Of a stretch of 64,000 bases of DNA, positions 37,574 to 46,941 are shown piece after piece. The notes beneath the pieces are model-generated. The model searched no databases and was not told the origin of the DNA. It saw nothing but the letters and a program-made list of their open reading frames with translations. Position 1 is the stretch's first letter, and each line of letters opens with the position of its first letter. Source of the stretch: an uncultured Clostridium sp. Lineage in GTDB: Bacteria > Bacillota > Clostridia > Clostridiales > Clostridiaceae. The DNA lies in assembly GCF_947039605.1 (NCBI RefSeq), contig NZ_CAMQZG010000011.1, positions 18,518 to 82,517 on the forward strand. The letters run 5' to 3'. Made by a program: the position numbers and the translations under genes.

Positions 37574-38626
37574 TTAATATAATATCATTCTGCTTAGCAT
37601 ATCCCTATCTACTGAGAAACTCATAGCTGTATCTGATGTAATAAGTCTCTTCTTATATAGTTCTGCTAACGCCATATCCATAGTCTTCATACCATACTTA
37701 CTTCCAGTTTGTACTGAAGATTCTATTTGATGTGTCTTACCTTCTCTGATAAGGTTCTGTATCGCTGGTGTTGAGATCATAACTTCAAGTGCTGCTGTTC
37801 TACTCCCTTCAGTTGTTGGAAGTAATTGCTGTGACACTATACCTTGTAAAACTGTTGATAACTGAACTTTTATCTGTTGTTGTTGGTGCGGTGGGAATAC
37901 ATCTATTATTCTATCTATAGTCTTAGAAGCACCTATTGTATGAAGTGTTGAAAATACTAAGTGACCAGTTTCAGCAGCTGTAATAGCTATTGATATAGTC
38001 TCAAGGTCTCTCATTTCTCCTACTAAGATAATATCTGGATCTTCTCTTAAAACAGATTTTAAAGCTCTCTCATAACTAACTGTATCTTTTCCAACTTCTC
38101 TTTGATTTACAATACATTTATTGTGTTTATGAAGATACTCTATTGGATCTTCTAAAGTAATAATATGTGCATCTCTTGTCATATTTATTTCATTAATCAT
38201 AGCTGCAAGAGTTGTTGATTTACCACTTCCTGTAGGACCTGTTACTAAAACTAATCCTCTTTTTTTCATAGTTAAATCTTTTAAAATTTGTGGGTGATTA
38301 AGCTCATCAAGTGTAGGTATTTTAAGTGTAATAACCCTTATAGCAAGTGCTGTACTACTTCTTTGCTTAAATATGTTAACCCTGAATCTCCCTGTCCCTT
38401 GAGCTGAATATGATGTATCATACTCCCCTGACTTTTCATAATCATCATATCTTTCTTCTAAAATTTGCTTTGCAAACTCTTCTGTATCACCAGGTTTTAA
38501 AATTTCTTGGCCTATTTTTCTTAATGATCCGTTAATTCTTATAGCTGGCTGCATACCTACTGTTAAGTGTAAATCTGATGCCTTTTCCTCTATAGTTAAT
38601 TTTAATAATTCATTTAAATCAAACAT
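37574..38626 (-). CDS. pilT: Type IV pilus twitching motility ATPase PilT
   Basis: PilT is the hexameric ATPase that powers pilus retraction. The 350-residue protein has the N-terminal PAS-like domain (ASDLHLTVGMQPAIRINGSL), Walker A GPTGSGKSTT, Asp box ITLEDPIEYLH, Walker B DPDIILVGEMRD, the His box GHLVFSTLHT and the C-terminal AIQNLIREGKTHQI, all typical of PilT rather than PilB. No other pilus genes are in the window. It sits directly upstream of ftsA-ftsZ, and only a weak hairpin separates them. Confidence 0.94.
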   Translation of the reverse strand: MFDLNELLKLTIEEKASDLHLTVGMQPAIRINGSLRKIGQEILKPGDTEEFAKQILEERYDDYEKSGEYDTSYSAQGTGRFRVNIFKQRSSTALAIRVITLKIPTLDELNHPQILKDLTMKKRGLVLVTGPTGSGKSTTLAAMINEINMTRDAHIITLEDPIEYLHKHNKCIVNQREVGKDTVSYERALKSVLREDPDIILVGEMRDLETISIAITAAETGHLVFSTLHTIGASKTIDRIIDVFPPHQQQQIKVQLSTVLQGIVSQQLLPTTEGSRTAALEVMISTPAIQNLIREGKTHQIESSVQTGSKYGMKTMDMALAELYKKRLITSDTAMSFSVDRDMLSRMILY

Positions 38627-38668
38627 TTAAACCCTCCAAAATCCTTAATTTTATAATACCCCTTAAAT

Positions 38669-38707
38669 AAAAAGTTGCTTACTCTTAATCAAGAATAAGC
38701 AACTTTT
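38669..38707 (-). terminator. Terminator downstream of sigK
   Basis: AAAAGTTGCTTA pairs with TAAGCAACTTTT, with a further TCTT/AAGA stem inside and a T-run on the minus strand. It lies about 100 bases after the sigK stop and 40 bases before pilT, separating the two units. Confidence 0.85.
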
Positions 38708-38807
38708 ATACTATTAATTCCATAGTCTATTAAACTTATTCTACACTAAATTATAAACTATAAATAAATTAAATGCTAGAACTTTTAGGGGAATTATATC
38801 CTTAAAA

Positions 38808-39506
38808 CTATTTTTGAGAATTAAATTCTTTAAATAATTTTTTTAAAGCTTTTTTTTCAATTCTTGAAACATATGATCTCGATATTCCAAGTATTAATGC
38901 AATTTCTCTTTGAGTCTTTACATCTCCATCTATAAGTCCATATCTCATCTCTAATATTTCTTTTTCTCTATCACTTAAAACAAGTTTCATCTTATTATAT
39001 AGAGCCTTAACCTGTAGACTATTCTCTACAGCCTCTACAACTGAATCTTCTCCACTACTAAGTACATCAATAAGGCATATTTCATTTCCTTCTTTATCTA
39101 CACCAATAGGGTCTTGAAGATAAACCTCACCTTTAGTTTTTTTAGTATTTCTAAATAACATTAATATCTCATTCTCTATGCATCTAGCTGCATATGTAGC
39201 AAGTCTTGTCCCCTTGCCTGTATTAAATGATTCTATTGCCTTTATAAGGCCAACTGTACCTATTGATATTAGGTCATCTACCTCTTTATTAGGAAAAGAA
39301 TACTTTTTTACTATGTGTGCAACAAGCCTCAAATTTCTTTCTATTAAAATCCCTTTAGCTTCGACGCTTCCCTCTTTAAACTCATTTAAGTAAAATGCTT
39401 CCTCCTTTTCATTAAGTGGTTTTGGAAAGGTTGTATTTCCTGTAACATACCCTGTAAAAAAAATGTTACTACTAATTATATTTACTATATGCTGCAATAT
39501 AAACAC
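38808..39506 (-). CDS. sigK: RNA polymerase sporulation sigma factor K (pro-form, uninterrupted)
   Basis: Sigma-K drives late mother-cell genes for coat and cortex. The 232-residue ORF is continuous from a GTG start with AGGAGG 8 bases upstream, so there is no skin-type insertion. The first 19 residues (MFILQHIVNIISSNIFFTG) are hydrophobic and align with the Bacillus pro-sequence before YVxxNxxFPxPL, so it is probably made as pro-SigK and cut by SpoIVFB after SpoIVB signalling. Region 2 has RLVAHIVKKYSFPNKEVDDLISIG; region 4 has LGISRSYVSRIEKK. Confidence 0.95.
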   Translation of the reverse strand: MFILQHIVNIISSNIFFTGYVTGNTTFPKPLNEKEEAFYLNEFKEGSVEAKGILIERNLRLVAHIVKKYSFPNKEVDDLISIGTVGLIKAIESFNTGKGTRLATYAARCIENEILMLFRNTKKTKGEVYLQDPIGVDKEGNEICLIDVLSSGEDSVVEAVENSLQVKALYNKMKLVLSDREKEILEMRYGLIDGDVKTQREIALILGISRSYVSRIEKKALKKLFKEFNSQK

Positions 39507-39556
39507 TTATAAATCCTCCTAATAATGCTTGTTATATTATATGCCTTATAAGTGTT
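39502..39556 (-). repeat. 11-bp inverted repeat across the sigK start, with a SigE/SigK-like -10 inside
   Basis: AACACTTATAA (39502-39512) and TTATAAGTGTT (39546-39556) are perfect inverted repeats. On the minus strand the downstream arm holds the GTG start codon, just after the AGGAGG. Between the arms GCATATAATA fits the gCATAnnnTA -10 pattern of SigK and the CATA-type -10 of SigE. No clear -35 was found. Confidence 0.55.
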
Positions 39557-39577
39557 AAAATTTCTTAATTGTTAAAA

Positions 39578-41224
39578 TTATTTTTTTAATAATTCTAAAA
39601 CTATTTCTTTAAATATTGGTGTAGCTGTATTTCCCCCACCAAGTTCCTGCCCAGCTTCACCTTTCCCGTCTATGTTAGGTACAAAAACAACCATGTTATA
39701 ATACTCATCATCCATTTTAAAATAACCTAAAAACCATCCATGTGATGAATTACCTACTGATTCTGTTGTTCCTGTCTTTCCACCAATTTCAACGCCTTCT
39801 ATTTGCGCCTCTTTCCCAGTTCCATTATTCACACAATCTATAAGTAAATTTTTTATAATATTTGCATCAAATTCATCTAATACTTTAGATTGTTCACCTG
39901 AAAATTTTTTAATTTCTTTACCATCTTGATTTTTCACTTCTTTCATAAGAAAAGGTTCTATATAAAACCCACCATTTACAATAGTTGATAAACTTGCAAC
40001 TACCTGTATTGGAGTTGATTGTGCACCTTGCCCTATAGGAAAATTACCTTGTGACTCAGCAATATTTGCAATTGCCCCTGTACTCTCCATCCCTGTGCTC
40101 AAATCTAAGTTTAATACACTAGTAAAATACCCTTGCTCTTTTGCATATTCTACCAATAAATTATAATCTACCTCAGCACCAAGTTCTGCAAATATATCAT
40201 TGCATGAAACTTCCATAGCTTTTTGTAAATTTATTTTCCCATGAACATTGAACTCCTTACAAATTTTTCCTTTACACTCATACATATCGCTTAATGTAAC
40301 ATTATTGTATTTCATTGCTGCTCCAAGTGTAACGACCTTAAATGTTGATCCCGGCTCGTAGCCAACTACACCACCACCAGTTACCAAATTTGGTGCTAAC
40401 TCATCTTTTTGTGCTATTGATAGAACTTCTCCTGTACTAGACTTAACAAGAGCAACACCTATATTTTCATGAATTGAATACTCTTCTCTATTCAATACTT
40501 CTCTTATAGCCTCCTGATAATCTTTATCTATAGTAAGTCCAATGTTATTGTTATCAGGATTTACTTCATATTTTACTTCACTATATATCCCATCTATATC
40601 TTTTTCAAACATTATACTAGTTGCTTCATTATCTTTTGTATAATTTAAAATTTCACCCTCTAAAGAATCTGCACTTTTCAAATAATTATCTTCTTGTTTT
40701 TGGGGATTATAAGCTTTATCTTTCATTAAAATACTTTCAATACTCCAATTGTTAATATTAGTTTTTTCATCATATTGATAAGCATACATTCCCTTTACAC
40801 CCTTTAATTGCCCTACCTTCTTATAAGTTTCTTCTGAAATCTCATAAGTATATCTTATGTTTCCTGAGCTGGTTATTTTATTTACATCAAATTCTTTTAC
40901 TGCTTCTTCCATAATATAATTAAAACTTATAAAATTCTCTAAATTTTGATTCATACTATTCATTTTAAATGTATCACCATCAATTATAATTTTATATTTT
41001 CTTGTATAATTATTTAAATCTTTACCATTTCTGTCTAAAAGCAAATATTTATAATCTCCTACTTCTTCTTTTTCAATACTATTATTGTATTCTGTACCTG
41101 TTACAACAGGATTATATTTATTTTGAATATAATAAACTCTAAAAATTAAAATAACTAATAGAGTTACCATTATAAATTTCACCTTTTTAATTCTATCTTT
41201 TAAAATATATTCTTTACTAAACAA
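39578..41224 (-). CDS. Class B penicillin-binding protein (transpeptidase), possibly sporulation-linked
   Basis: This DD-transpeptidase of 548 residues has a membrane anchor (about 15-33), an N-terminal dimerisation/pedestal region, and a transpeptidase domain with STFK (EPGSTFKVVT), SCN (EVSCNDI) and KTGT (GGKTGTTE), all three active-site motifs. It is shorter than SpoVD or FtsI, lacks visible PASTA repeats, and the pedestal is divergent. It lies 71 bases upstream of sigK, and a strong terminator separates it from udk. A role in spore cortex or septal wall synthesis is plausible but not shown. Confidence 0.88.
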   Translation of the reverse strand: MFSKEYILKDRIKKVKFIMVTLLVILIFRVYYIQNKYNPVVTGTEYNNSIEKEEVGDYKYLLLDRNGKDLNNYTRKYKIIIDGDTFKMNSMNQNLENFISFNYIMEEAVKEFDVNKITSSGNIRYTYEISEETYKKVGQLKGVKGMYAYQYDEKTNINNWSIESILMKDKAYNPQKQEDNYLKSADSLEGEILNYTKDNEATSIMFEKDIDGIYSEVKYEVNPDNNNIGLTIDKDYQEAIREVLNREEYSIHENIGVALVKSSTGEVLSIAQKDELAPNLVTGGGVVGYEPGSTFKVVTLGAAMKYNNVTLSDMYECKGKICKEFNVHGKINLQKAMEVSCNDIFAELGAEVDYNLLVEYAKEQGYFTSVLNLDLSTGMESTGAIANIAESQGNFPIGQGAQSTPIQVVASLSTIVNGGFYIEPFLMKEVKNQDGKEIKKFSGEQSKVLDEFDANIIKNLLIDCVNNGTGKEAQIEGVEIGGKTGTTESVGNSSHGWFLGYFKMDDEYYNMVVFVPNIDGKGEAGQELGGGNTATPIFKEIVLELLKK

Positions 41225-41226
41225 AA

Positions 41227-41270
41227 AAACACCCCTTTTAGCTACATACTAGCCAAAAGAGGTATTTTTT
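41227..41270 (-). terminator. Intrinsic terminator of the mltG-trmR-trhP-udk unit
   Basis: On the minus strand AATACCTCTTTTGGCTA pairs with TAGCTAAAAGGGGTGTT (17 bp, three G-T pairs) around a GTATG loop, followed by TTTTTT, 5 bases after the udk stop and just before the PBP gene. Confidence 0.88.
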
Positions 41271-41275
41271 ATTCA

Positions 41276-41896
41276 TTATTTATCAATTACTTGTTTAATT
41301 TTAGCAACCATTATATCTATTGCAACCTTATTTCTTCCACCTTCTGGAATAATAATATCTGCATATTTTTTTGTTGGTTCTGTAAACTGATTGTGCATAG
41401 GTTTAACAACATTTAAGTACTGGTTTATTACTGATTCTATTGTTCTACCTCTTTCGTTTATATCTCTAACCATTCTTCTTATAATTCTGACATCAGCATC
41501 TGTATCAACATAAATTTTTATATCTAATAGTTCTCTAATTCTTGGATCTTCTAAAACTAGAATTCCTTCAACTATTATAATTTCTTTAGTTTCTACATTT
41601 ACCTTTTCAACACTTCTGTTGTGATTCGTGAAGTCATAAACAGGCTTTTCTATGTCTTTTCCTTCTAATAAATCTGATAAGTGTTTAACTAAAAGATCAT
41701 TATCAAAAGCATTCGGATGATCATAATTAGTTTTACATCTATCCTCTGGTGTTAAATGACTTTGATCCTTATAGTAAGAATCTTGCTCCATCATAGCTAT
41801 ACATTCTTCACTAAACTTTGCATATATTTCTTTTGCAATAGTACTTTTTCCAGATCCTGTTCCACCTGTAATCCCTATTAGTATCGGTCTAGTCAT
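41276..41896 (-). CDS. udk: Uridine kinase
   Basis: Udk phosphorylates uridine and cytidine with ATP or GTP. The 206-residue enzyme has P-loop [14 protein letters not shown], the EQDSYYKDQ and YDHPNAFD substrate motifs, YDFTNHNR and EGILVLED. The order mltG-trmR-trhP-udk is also found in Bacillus (yrrL-yrrM-yrrN-yrrO-udk). It is the last gene of the unit, four bases after trhP. Confidence 0.97.
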   Translation of the reverse strand: MTRPILIGITGGTGSGKSTIAKEIYAKFSEECIAMMEQDSYYKDQSHLTPEDRCKTNYDHPNAFDNDLLVKHLSDLLEGKDIEKPVYDFTNHNRSVEKVNVETKEIIIVEGILVLEDPRIRELLDIKIYVDTDADVRIIRRMVRDINERGRTIESVINQYLNVVKPMHNQFTEPTKKYADIIIPEGGRNKVAIDIMVAKIKQVIDK

Positions 41897-41899
41897 CTT

Positions 41900-43162
41900 T
41901 TATTTGCCTCCTTGGTTAGTCATCACCATAAGTGGTTTTACTTTTTTATTTGTAACAAGCATATCATCTTTTTTAAGTTTTTTATCTGTTTTTACAGTAA
42001 AAATCATTGTTGCTTTGTTCGCAACATCTATTTTATTGCCACCTTCATCATGCATATCTTCAAGTGTAAATGCAAAATAATCTGCTCCTGGAGTTAATAC
42101 TTCAACTTCCTCACCTTCAAATATTCTATTTTTTTGAAGAATTGTAGCAATTTGTGTTTCTTCATCATAGTTTTGAACAACACCAACAATATCAAAATCT
42201 CTTACATATGATGTTGTATCAAAAATTTCTGTATTATTCTTTCTACCAAAATAAAAACCTTTTTCATATTGTCTATGACTTATTCTCATAAGAATTTCTT
42301 TGTGTTTTGGATCTAATACATAATTTTCTTTATCCTCAAAGTAAGCATCAACAGCTTCTCTATACGCCTTAACTATAGAAGCAACATAGAACTCACTCTT
42401 CATTCTTCCTTCTATTTTAAATGAATTTATTCCACTCTCAACAAGTTCTGGAATATGGTCAATCATACATAAATCTTTTGCATTCATTATATATGTCCCA
42501 TCTTCATCTTCAACTATTGGATATAATTCACCAGGTCTTGTTTCTTCCATTATGTAGTATTTATATCTACAAGCATTTGAACAAGCTCCTCTATTCGCAT
42601 CTCTTCCTAACATATAGTTAGAAATAAGACATCTACCTGAGTATGCAATACACATTGAACCATGTATAAATGCTTCAAGTTCACAATCTTCTGGTAAGTT
42701 TTCTTTATAACCTTCTATTTCTTTAAAACTAAGTTCTCTTGCAAGAACTATTCTTTTAATTCCTTGCTTATACCAAAACTCAGCTGCTTTCCAGTTTACA
42801 TTATTTGCTTGTGTACTTAAATGTATTTCTAGACTTGGTACAACTTCTTGCGCAATTGCAATTATACCAGGGTCTCCTGCAATTATTGCATCTATTCCAA
42901 CATCTACAAGAGCTTTAAGATACTCTGGCGCTCCTTTAAGATTACCATTTCTAGCAAAAATATTCATTACAACATAAACTTTTTTACCTCTTTCATGTGC
43001 ATATTTAACCCCTTCTGCAATTTGTTCATTTGAAAAGTTATCAGAAAAAGCTCTAAGATTAAACTGATTTCCGCCTAAATAAACAGCATCTGCACCGTAG
43101 TCAATAGCTGTCTTTAATTTACTTAAATTACCTGCTGGTGCAAGTATTTCTGGTTTTTTCAT
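41900..43162 (-). CDS. trhP: U32 family tRNA uridine-34 hydroxylation protein (TrhP/YrrO-like)
   Basis: TrhP proteins are needed for prephenate-dependent 5-hydroxylation of wobble uridine 34 in tRNA; the family was long called U32 peptidase or collagenase. The 420-residue protein has the N-terminal PEILAPAGNLSKLKTAIDYGADAVYLGG, the U32 core EAFIHGSMCIAYSGRC with conserved Cys residues, and the GACSNACR Cys motif that likely binds an iron-sulfur cluster. The following methyltransferase step is encoded by trmR, which overlaps its start. Bacillus has a second copy, yrrN; it is missing here. Confidence 0.9.
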   Translation of the reverse strand: MKKPEILAPAGNLSKLKTAIDYGADAVYLGGNQFNLRAFSDNFSNEQIAEGVKYAHERGKKVYVVMNIFARNGNLKGAPEYLKALVDVGIDAIIAGDPGIIAIAQEVVPSLEIHLSTQANNVNWKAAEFWYKQGIKRIVLARELSFKEIEGYKENLPEDCELEAFIHGSMCIAYSGRCLISNYMLGRDANRGACSNACRYKYYIMEETRPGELYPIVEDEDGTYIMNAKDLCMIDHIPELVESGINSFKIEGRMKSEFYVASIVKAYREAVDAYFEDKENYVLDPKHKEILMRISHRQYEKGFYFGRKNNTEIFDTTSYVRDFDIVGVVQNYDEETQIATILQKNRIFEGEEVEVLTPGADYFAFTLEDMHDEGGNKIDVANKATMIFTVKTDKKLKKDDMLVTNKKVKPLMVMTNQGGK

Positions 43163-43812
43163 TATAAATTCCTCCTCTTAGTTATAGCGATTCCATCTCC
43201 CATCGGAATAATAGTAGTTATAAGATTATCTGAATTTGAAACCATCTCAAGATAAGATCTCATTCTTCTAACAATCGTAATTTGTCTTCTCTTAACTAAG
43301 TCATCAGAAGCAATCATACCTCTAAACAGTACATTATCTGCTATTAGTACGCCATCTTTTTCAAGTAATCTAAGGCAATGAGGTAAGAAATGATTGTAAT
43401 GTCCCTTACCTGCATCCATAAATATCATGTCATATTTTTCTTCTAATTGTTCAAGGTGTTCTAAACAGTCTCCTGATAAAACCTCTATTTTATCTTCAAG
43501 ACCAAATTTTCTTATATTTTCTTTTGCATAAGAAATCATTTTCTCATCTCTTTCAATACTAGTAATAAAACAGTCTCCCTGCATAGTTTTATTCATAAGT
43601 ATTGAAGAATAACCAATGGCGGTGCCAAGTTCTAGAATTCTTTTTGGCTTTTGCATTGCAACCATAAATTCTAAAAACTTACCACCCTCCTTTTGGATTA
43701 TAGGAACAATATTTTCTTTTGCAAATTCTTCTAAATCTTTAAGTTCATCATCTCTATCTGGAATTAAACCTCTAAGGTAATTTTCCATATATCCAAAAGT
43801 TACTCCACTCAC
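43162..43812 (-). CDS. trmR: tRNA 5-hydroxyuridine-34 O-methyltransferase (TrmR/YrrM-like)
   Basis: TrmR methylates 5-hydroxyuridine 34 to 5-methoxyuridine, the step after TrhP. The 216-residue protein is a class I SAM-dependent O-methyltransferase with SAM loop ILELGTAIGYSSILM, the acidic GDCLEHLE region and DAGKGHYNHFLPHCL, which carries a metal/catalytic Asp. Its stop overlaps the trhP start. The specific substrate is taken from the Bacillus gene in the same neighbourhood; sequence alone says only O-methyltransferase. Confidence 0.88.
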   Translation of the reverse strand: MSGVTFGYMENYLRGLIPDRDDELKDLEEFAKENIVPIIQKEGGKFLEFMVAMQKPKRILELGTAIGYSSILMNKTMQGDCFITSIERDEKMISYAKENIRKFGLEDKIEVLSGDCLEHLEQLEEKYDMIFMDAGKGHYNHFLPHCLRLLEKDGVLIADNVLFRGMIASDDLVKRRQITIVRRMRSYLEMVSNSDNLITTIIPMGDGIAITKRRNL

Positions 43813-43833
43813 TGATTAAACTCCTTTAATCTT

Positions 43834-44889
43834 TTACTTTTCTTTTTGTTGTTCTGCTATATATTTACTATATTTCTCTGCCGCTACACTGAACTCTGCA
43901 TAACTTTTTGTAAAGAAATGTTGATCACTACCTGGATTTAAAACATAGTAAAGATAATCAGTTTTAGCTGGTTTTAAAGCTGCTTCTAATGCATCTACAC
44001 CAGGGCTACAAATAGCTCCTATTGGTAATCCTGGGACTTTATATGTGTTATATGGTGAATCTATCTCTAGATATTTATTATAGACTACAGATTTATGTTC
44101 GCCCATTGCATATAAAACTGTTGCATCTAATTGAAGTGGCATATGAATTGCAAGTCTATTATAAATAACAGATGCAACCTTTGCTCTATCTTCTTTAGTG
44201 CTAGCCTCACCCTCTATCATTGAAGCTATAGTAACATATTTTTGATATTGATCTTCATTAATTTTAACTCCTGCTTCCTGTTGTGCTATTAGCATCTCTT
44301 TTTGGAATTGATTTAACATCATAGATATTATGTCATCTGCAGTAGCTGTTTTAGGAATATTATAAGTATCAGGATATAAGAATCCTTCTAAATTATATCT
44401 TCTTTCTGAACTCGGTTTAATATAACTTGGTAATGGATAATTTTTAACAGCATCTATAAATACACTAGCCTTCATTATACCTTGGTCTTGTAATCTATCT
44501 GCCATTTTTTGAATTGTAAATCCTTCTGGAAAAGTAATTTTATATGTTGCTACTTCACCTTTTACAAGCATATTTACAAATCCATCTAAGTTTATATTTC
44601 CTGGTATTTCATAATCTCCTGGTTTAATATCTGTCTCTGAAGGATTTAACTTTAAATATACCTTAGTTAAAAATGAATTCTTTATAATCCCCTTAGCCTC
44701 TAATTGGTCTAAAACAGTATATAAATATTCCCCTTTTTGCACATTAATGTCTAAAACTTTATCAGTCGTGCTAAATGGACTTTTCTTATTCTCTGTATAC
44801 TTAAAAGTAAAAACTCCAAGTATAGCGATTATTATAACCACTATTAAAATTATTGCCAAAGTGATTTTTGATTTAAATCCCTTATTCAT
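43834..44889 (-). CDS. mltG: Endolytic transglycosylase MltG
   Basis: MltG cuts nascent peptidoglycan strands near the membrane and releases polymerising chains. The 351-residue protein has one N-terminal membrane helix (about 9-29), a LysM-like region, and the YceG domain with the catalytic Glu in SMIEGEASTKEDRAKVASVIYNRL, plus the QLDATVLYAMG and SPYNTY motifs. It starts the mltG-trmR-trhP-udk unit, 21 bases before trmR. Confidence 0.95.
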   Translation of the reverse strand: MNKGFKSKITLAIILIVVIIIAILGVFTFKYTENKKSPFSTTDKVLDINVQKGEYLYTVLDQLEAKGIIKNSFLTKVYLKLNPSETDIKPGDYEIPGNINLDGFVNMLVKGEVATYKITFPEGFTIQKMADRLQDQGIMKASVFIDAVKNYPLPSYIKPSSERRYNLEGFLYPDTYNIPKTATADDIISMMLNQFQKEMLIAQQEAGVKINEDQYQKYVTIASMIEGEASTKEDRAKVASVIYNRLAIHMPLQLDATVLYAMGEHKSVVYNKYLEIDSPYNTYKVPGLPIGAICSPGVDALEAALKPAKTDYLYYVLNPGSDQHFFTKSYAEFSVAAEKYSKYIAEQQKEK

Positions 44890-44912
44890 AGAATTCCCCC
44901 TATTATATAGTA

Positions 44913-44938
44913 AATAGCCAAAAAATCATTTGGCTATT
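44913..44938 (-). terminator. Hairpin between typA and mltG
   Basis: AATAGCCAAA / TTTGGCTATT form a perfect 10-bp stem with a 6-base loop, extended outward by TATATAG / CTATATA. It lies 36 bases after the typA stop and close to the mltG RBS. The minus-strand T-tract is poor, so termination strength is uncertain. Confidence 0.6.
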
Positions 44939-44974
44939 CCTATATATTATAATGTTTTTCTATAAATTAATAAA

Positions 44975-46792
44975 CTATTTTCTTGAAGATCTTTTTCTTT
45001 CATTAGAATCAAGAATTCTTTTTCTTATTCTAACACTTTCTGGTGTTACTTCTACTAATTCATCATTAGCTATAAATTCTAAACATTGCTCAAGAGACAT
45101 TTCTCTGTGAGGAACAAGTTTTAAAGCATCATCTGCTCCTGATGATCTTGTATTTGTAAGTTGTTTCTTTCTACACACGTTAATTTCTAAATCTTCTGCT
45201 CTAGCACATTCTCCACAAACCATACCTGCATAAACGTCTGTTGCTGCACCCATGAATAGTGTTCCTCTGTCTTGAGCGTTATATAATCCGTAAGCAACAG
45301 CTGTTCCTGATTCAAATACAACTAATGAACCTCTGCTTCTTCCTGGCATTTCACCTTTAACTTTTTCATATCCATCAAATACGTGGTTCATGATACCATT
45401 ACCTTTTGTATCTGTCATGAATTCGTTTCTGAATCCTATAAGACCTCTTGCAGGAATTTTGAACTCAAGTCTTGAGTATCCATTAACTGCTGATGTCATG
45501 TTTACCATTTCACCTTTTCTTGGTCCTAATTTTTCCATTATAGGTCCCATGAACTCTTCTGGAACATCTATTGTTAAGTATTCCATCGGCTCAACTTTAA
45601 CTCCATTTTCTTCTTTGAAGATAACGTTTGGTTTTGAAACTTGAAGTTCAAATCCTTCTCTTCTCATTGTTTCTATAAGTATTGATAAGTGAAGTTCTCC
45701 TCTACCACTTACTTCGAAACACTCAGGAGTAAGTTCTTTAACTCTTAAACTTACGTTAGTTTCAAGTTCTTTCATTAATCTATCTCTTAAATGTCTTGAT
45801 GTAATGAATTTACCTTCTTTACCAGCAAATGGTGAATTATTAACCATAAAGTTCATGTTTAATGTAGGCTCGTCTATTTTAACAAATGGTAGTGCTTCTG
45901 GTGTTCCTGCATCTGCTATTGTTTCACCTATGTTTACATCATTTATACCACTTATAGCAACTATGTCACCAATTGTAGCTTCTTCAACTTCTTCTCTTTT
46001 AAGACCATTGTATCCAAATATACTTGATATTTTGAATTTAACAACTTCTCCATTTTCTCTTACAACTGCAGCTTGTTGGTTTCTTGTAGCTGTTCCTCTT
46101 TCGATTCTACCAATAGCTATTTTTCCAACGTATTCACTTGAATCAAGAGTTGTTACAAGCATTTGAAGTGGAGCTTCTTTATCTCCAACTGGTGCTGGTA
46201 CATGTGCAACTATTAAGTCAAATAAATCTTTCATATTATCTTTTGGTGTTTCTAATTCATTTGTACATACACCATTTCTAGCTGAAGCATATATGATAGG
46301 GAAGTCTAACTGATCATCAGCCGCTCCAAGTTCTAAGAATAACTCAAATACCTCATCAATAACTATTTCTGGTCTAGCATCTGATTTATCAATTTTATTG
46401 ATAACTACCATTGGACATAATCCAAGTTCTAATGCTTTTCTTAAAACGAATTTAGTTTGTGGCATTGGTCCTTCATATGAATCAACTACTAATACAACAC
46501 TATCAACCATTTTAAGTACACGTTCAACTTCTCCACCGAAATCTGCGTGTCCTGGTGTATCTATTATGTTTATTTTAGTATCGTTATATTGAACTGATGT
46601 GTTTTTTGAAAGGATTGTTATACCTCTCTCTTTTTCTAGGTCATTTGAGTCCATAACTCTTTCTTCTACTTTCTCATTTGCTCTAAATGTATTACTTTGT
46701 CTTAATAGCGCATCAACTAATGTCGTTTTACCGTGGTCAACGTGGGCTATAATAGCTATGTTTCTTATATCTTCTCTTACAAAATTACTCAT
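44975..46792 (-). CDS. typA: Ribosome-associated GTPase TypA/BipA
   Basis: TypA is an EF-G-like GTPase that helps 50S assembly and stress growth. The 605-residue protein has G1 [16 protein letters not shown]2 region [11 protein letters not shown]3 [14 protein letters not shown] and G4 [10 protein letters not shown], then the domain V/C-terminal [23 protein letters not shown] and the TypA-specific C-terminus near [12 protein letters not shown]. It stands alone between two hairpins. Confidence 0.97.
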   Translation of the reverse strand: MSNFVREDIRNIAIIAHVDHGKTTLVDALLRQSNTFRANEKVEERVMDSNDLEKERGITILSKNTSVQYNDTKINIIDTPGHADFGGEVERVLKMVDSVVLVVDSYEGPMPQTKFVLRKALELGLCPMVVINKIDKSDARPEIVIDEVFELFLELGAADDQLDFPIIYASARNGVCTNELETPKDNMKDLFDLIVAHVPAPVGDKEAPLQMLVTTLDSSEYVGKIAIGRIERGTATRNQQAAVVRENGEVVKFKISSIFGYNGLKREEVEEATIGDIVAISGINDVNIGETIADAGTPEALPFVKIDEPTLNMNFMVNNSPFAGKEGKFITSRHLRDRLMKELETNVSLRVKELTPECFEVSGRGELHLSILIETMRREGFELQVSKPNVIFKEENGVKVEPMEYLTIDVPEEFMGPIMEKLGPRKGEMVNMTSAVNGYSRLEFKIPARGLIGFRNEFMTDTKGNGIMNHVFDGYEKVKGEMPGRSRGSLVVFESGTAVAYGLYNAQDRGTLFMGAATDVYAGMVCGECARAEDLEINVCRKKQLTNTRSSGADDALKLVPHREMSLEQCLEFIANDELVEVTPESVRIRKRILDSNERKRSSRK

Positions 46793-46833
46793 TATTATTC
46801 CTCCAAACTTTTAGTCCATTTTATTGCATAAAA

Positions 46834-46861
46834 AATTGGATACTTATGTCAGTATCCAATT
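46834..46861 (-). terminator. Intrinsic terminator of the RNase J gene
   Basis: AATTGGATACT / AGTATCCAATT form a perfect 11-bp stem with a 6-base loop and a T-run on the minus strand, 80 bases after the RNase J stop. The 80 bases between hold nothing recognisable. Confidence 0.85.
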
Positions 46862-46941
46862 CTCTTTCTCAATATAGAATTCTAATGGTTTAGATTTAAA
46901 TTGTCAACCATTAAAATTTTATATTTGAGATTATTGAAATA

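Noticed and set aside
38808-39506. Skin-element interruption of sigK
   Set aside because: The reading frame is continuous and regions 2 and 4 are in one ORF with no integrase nearby.
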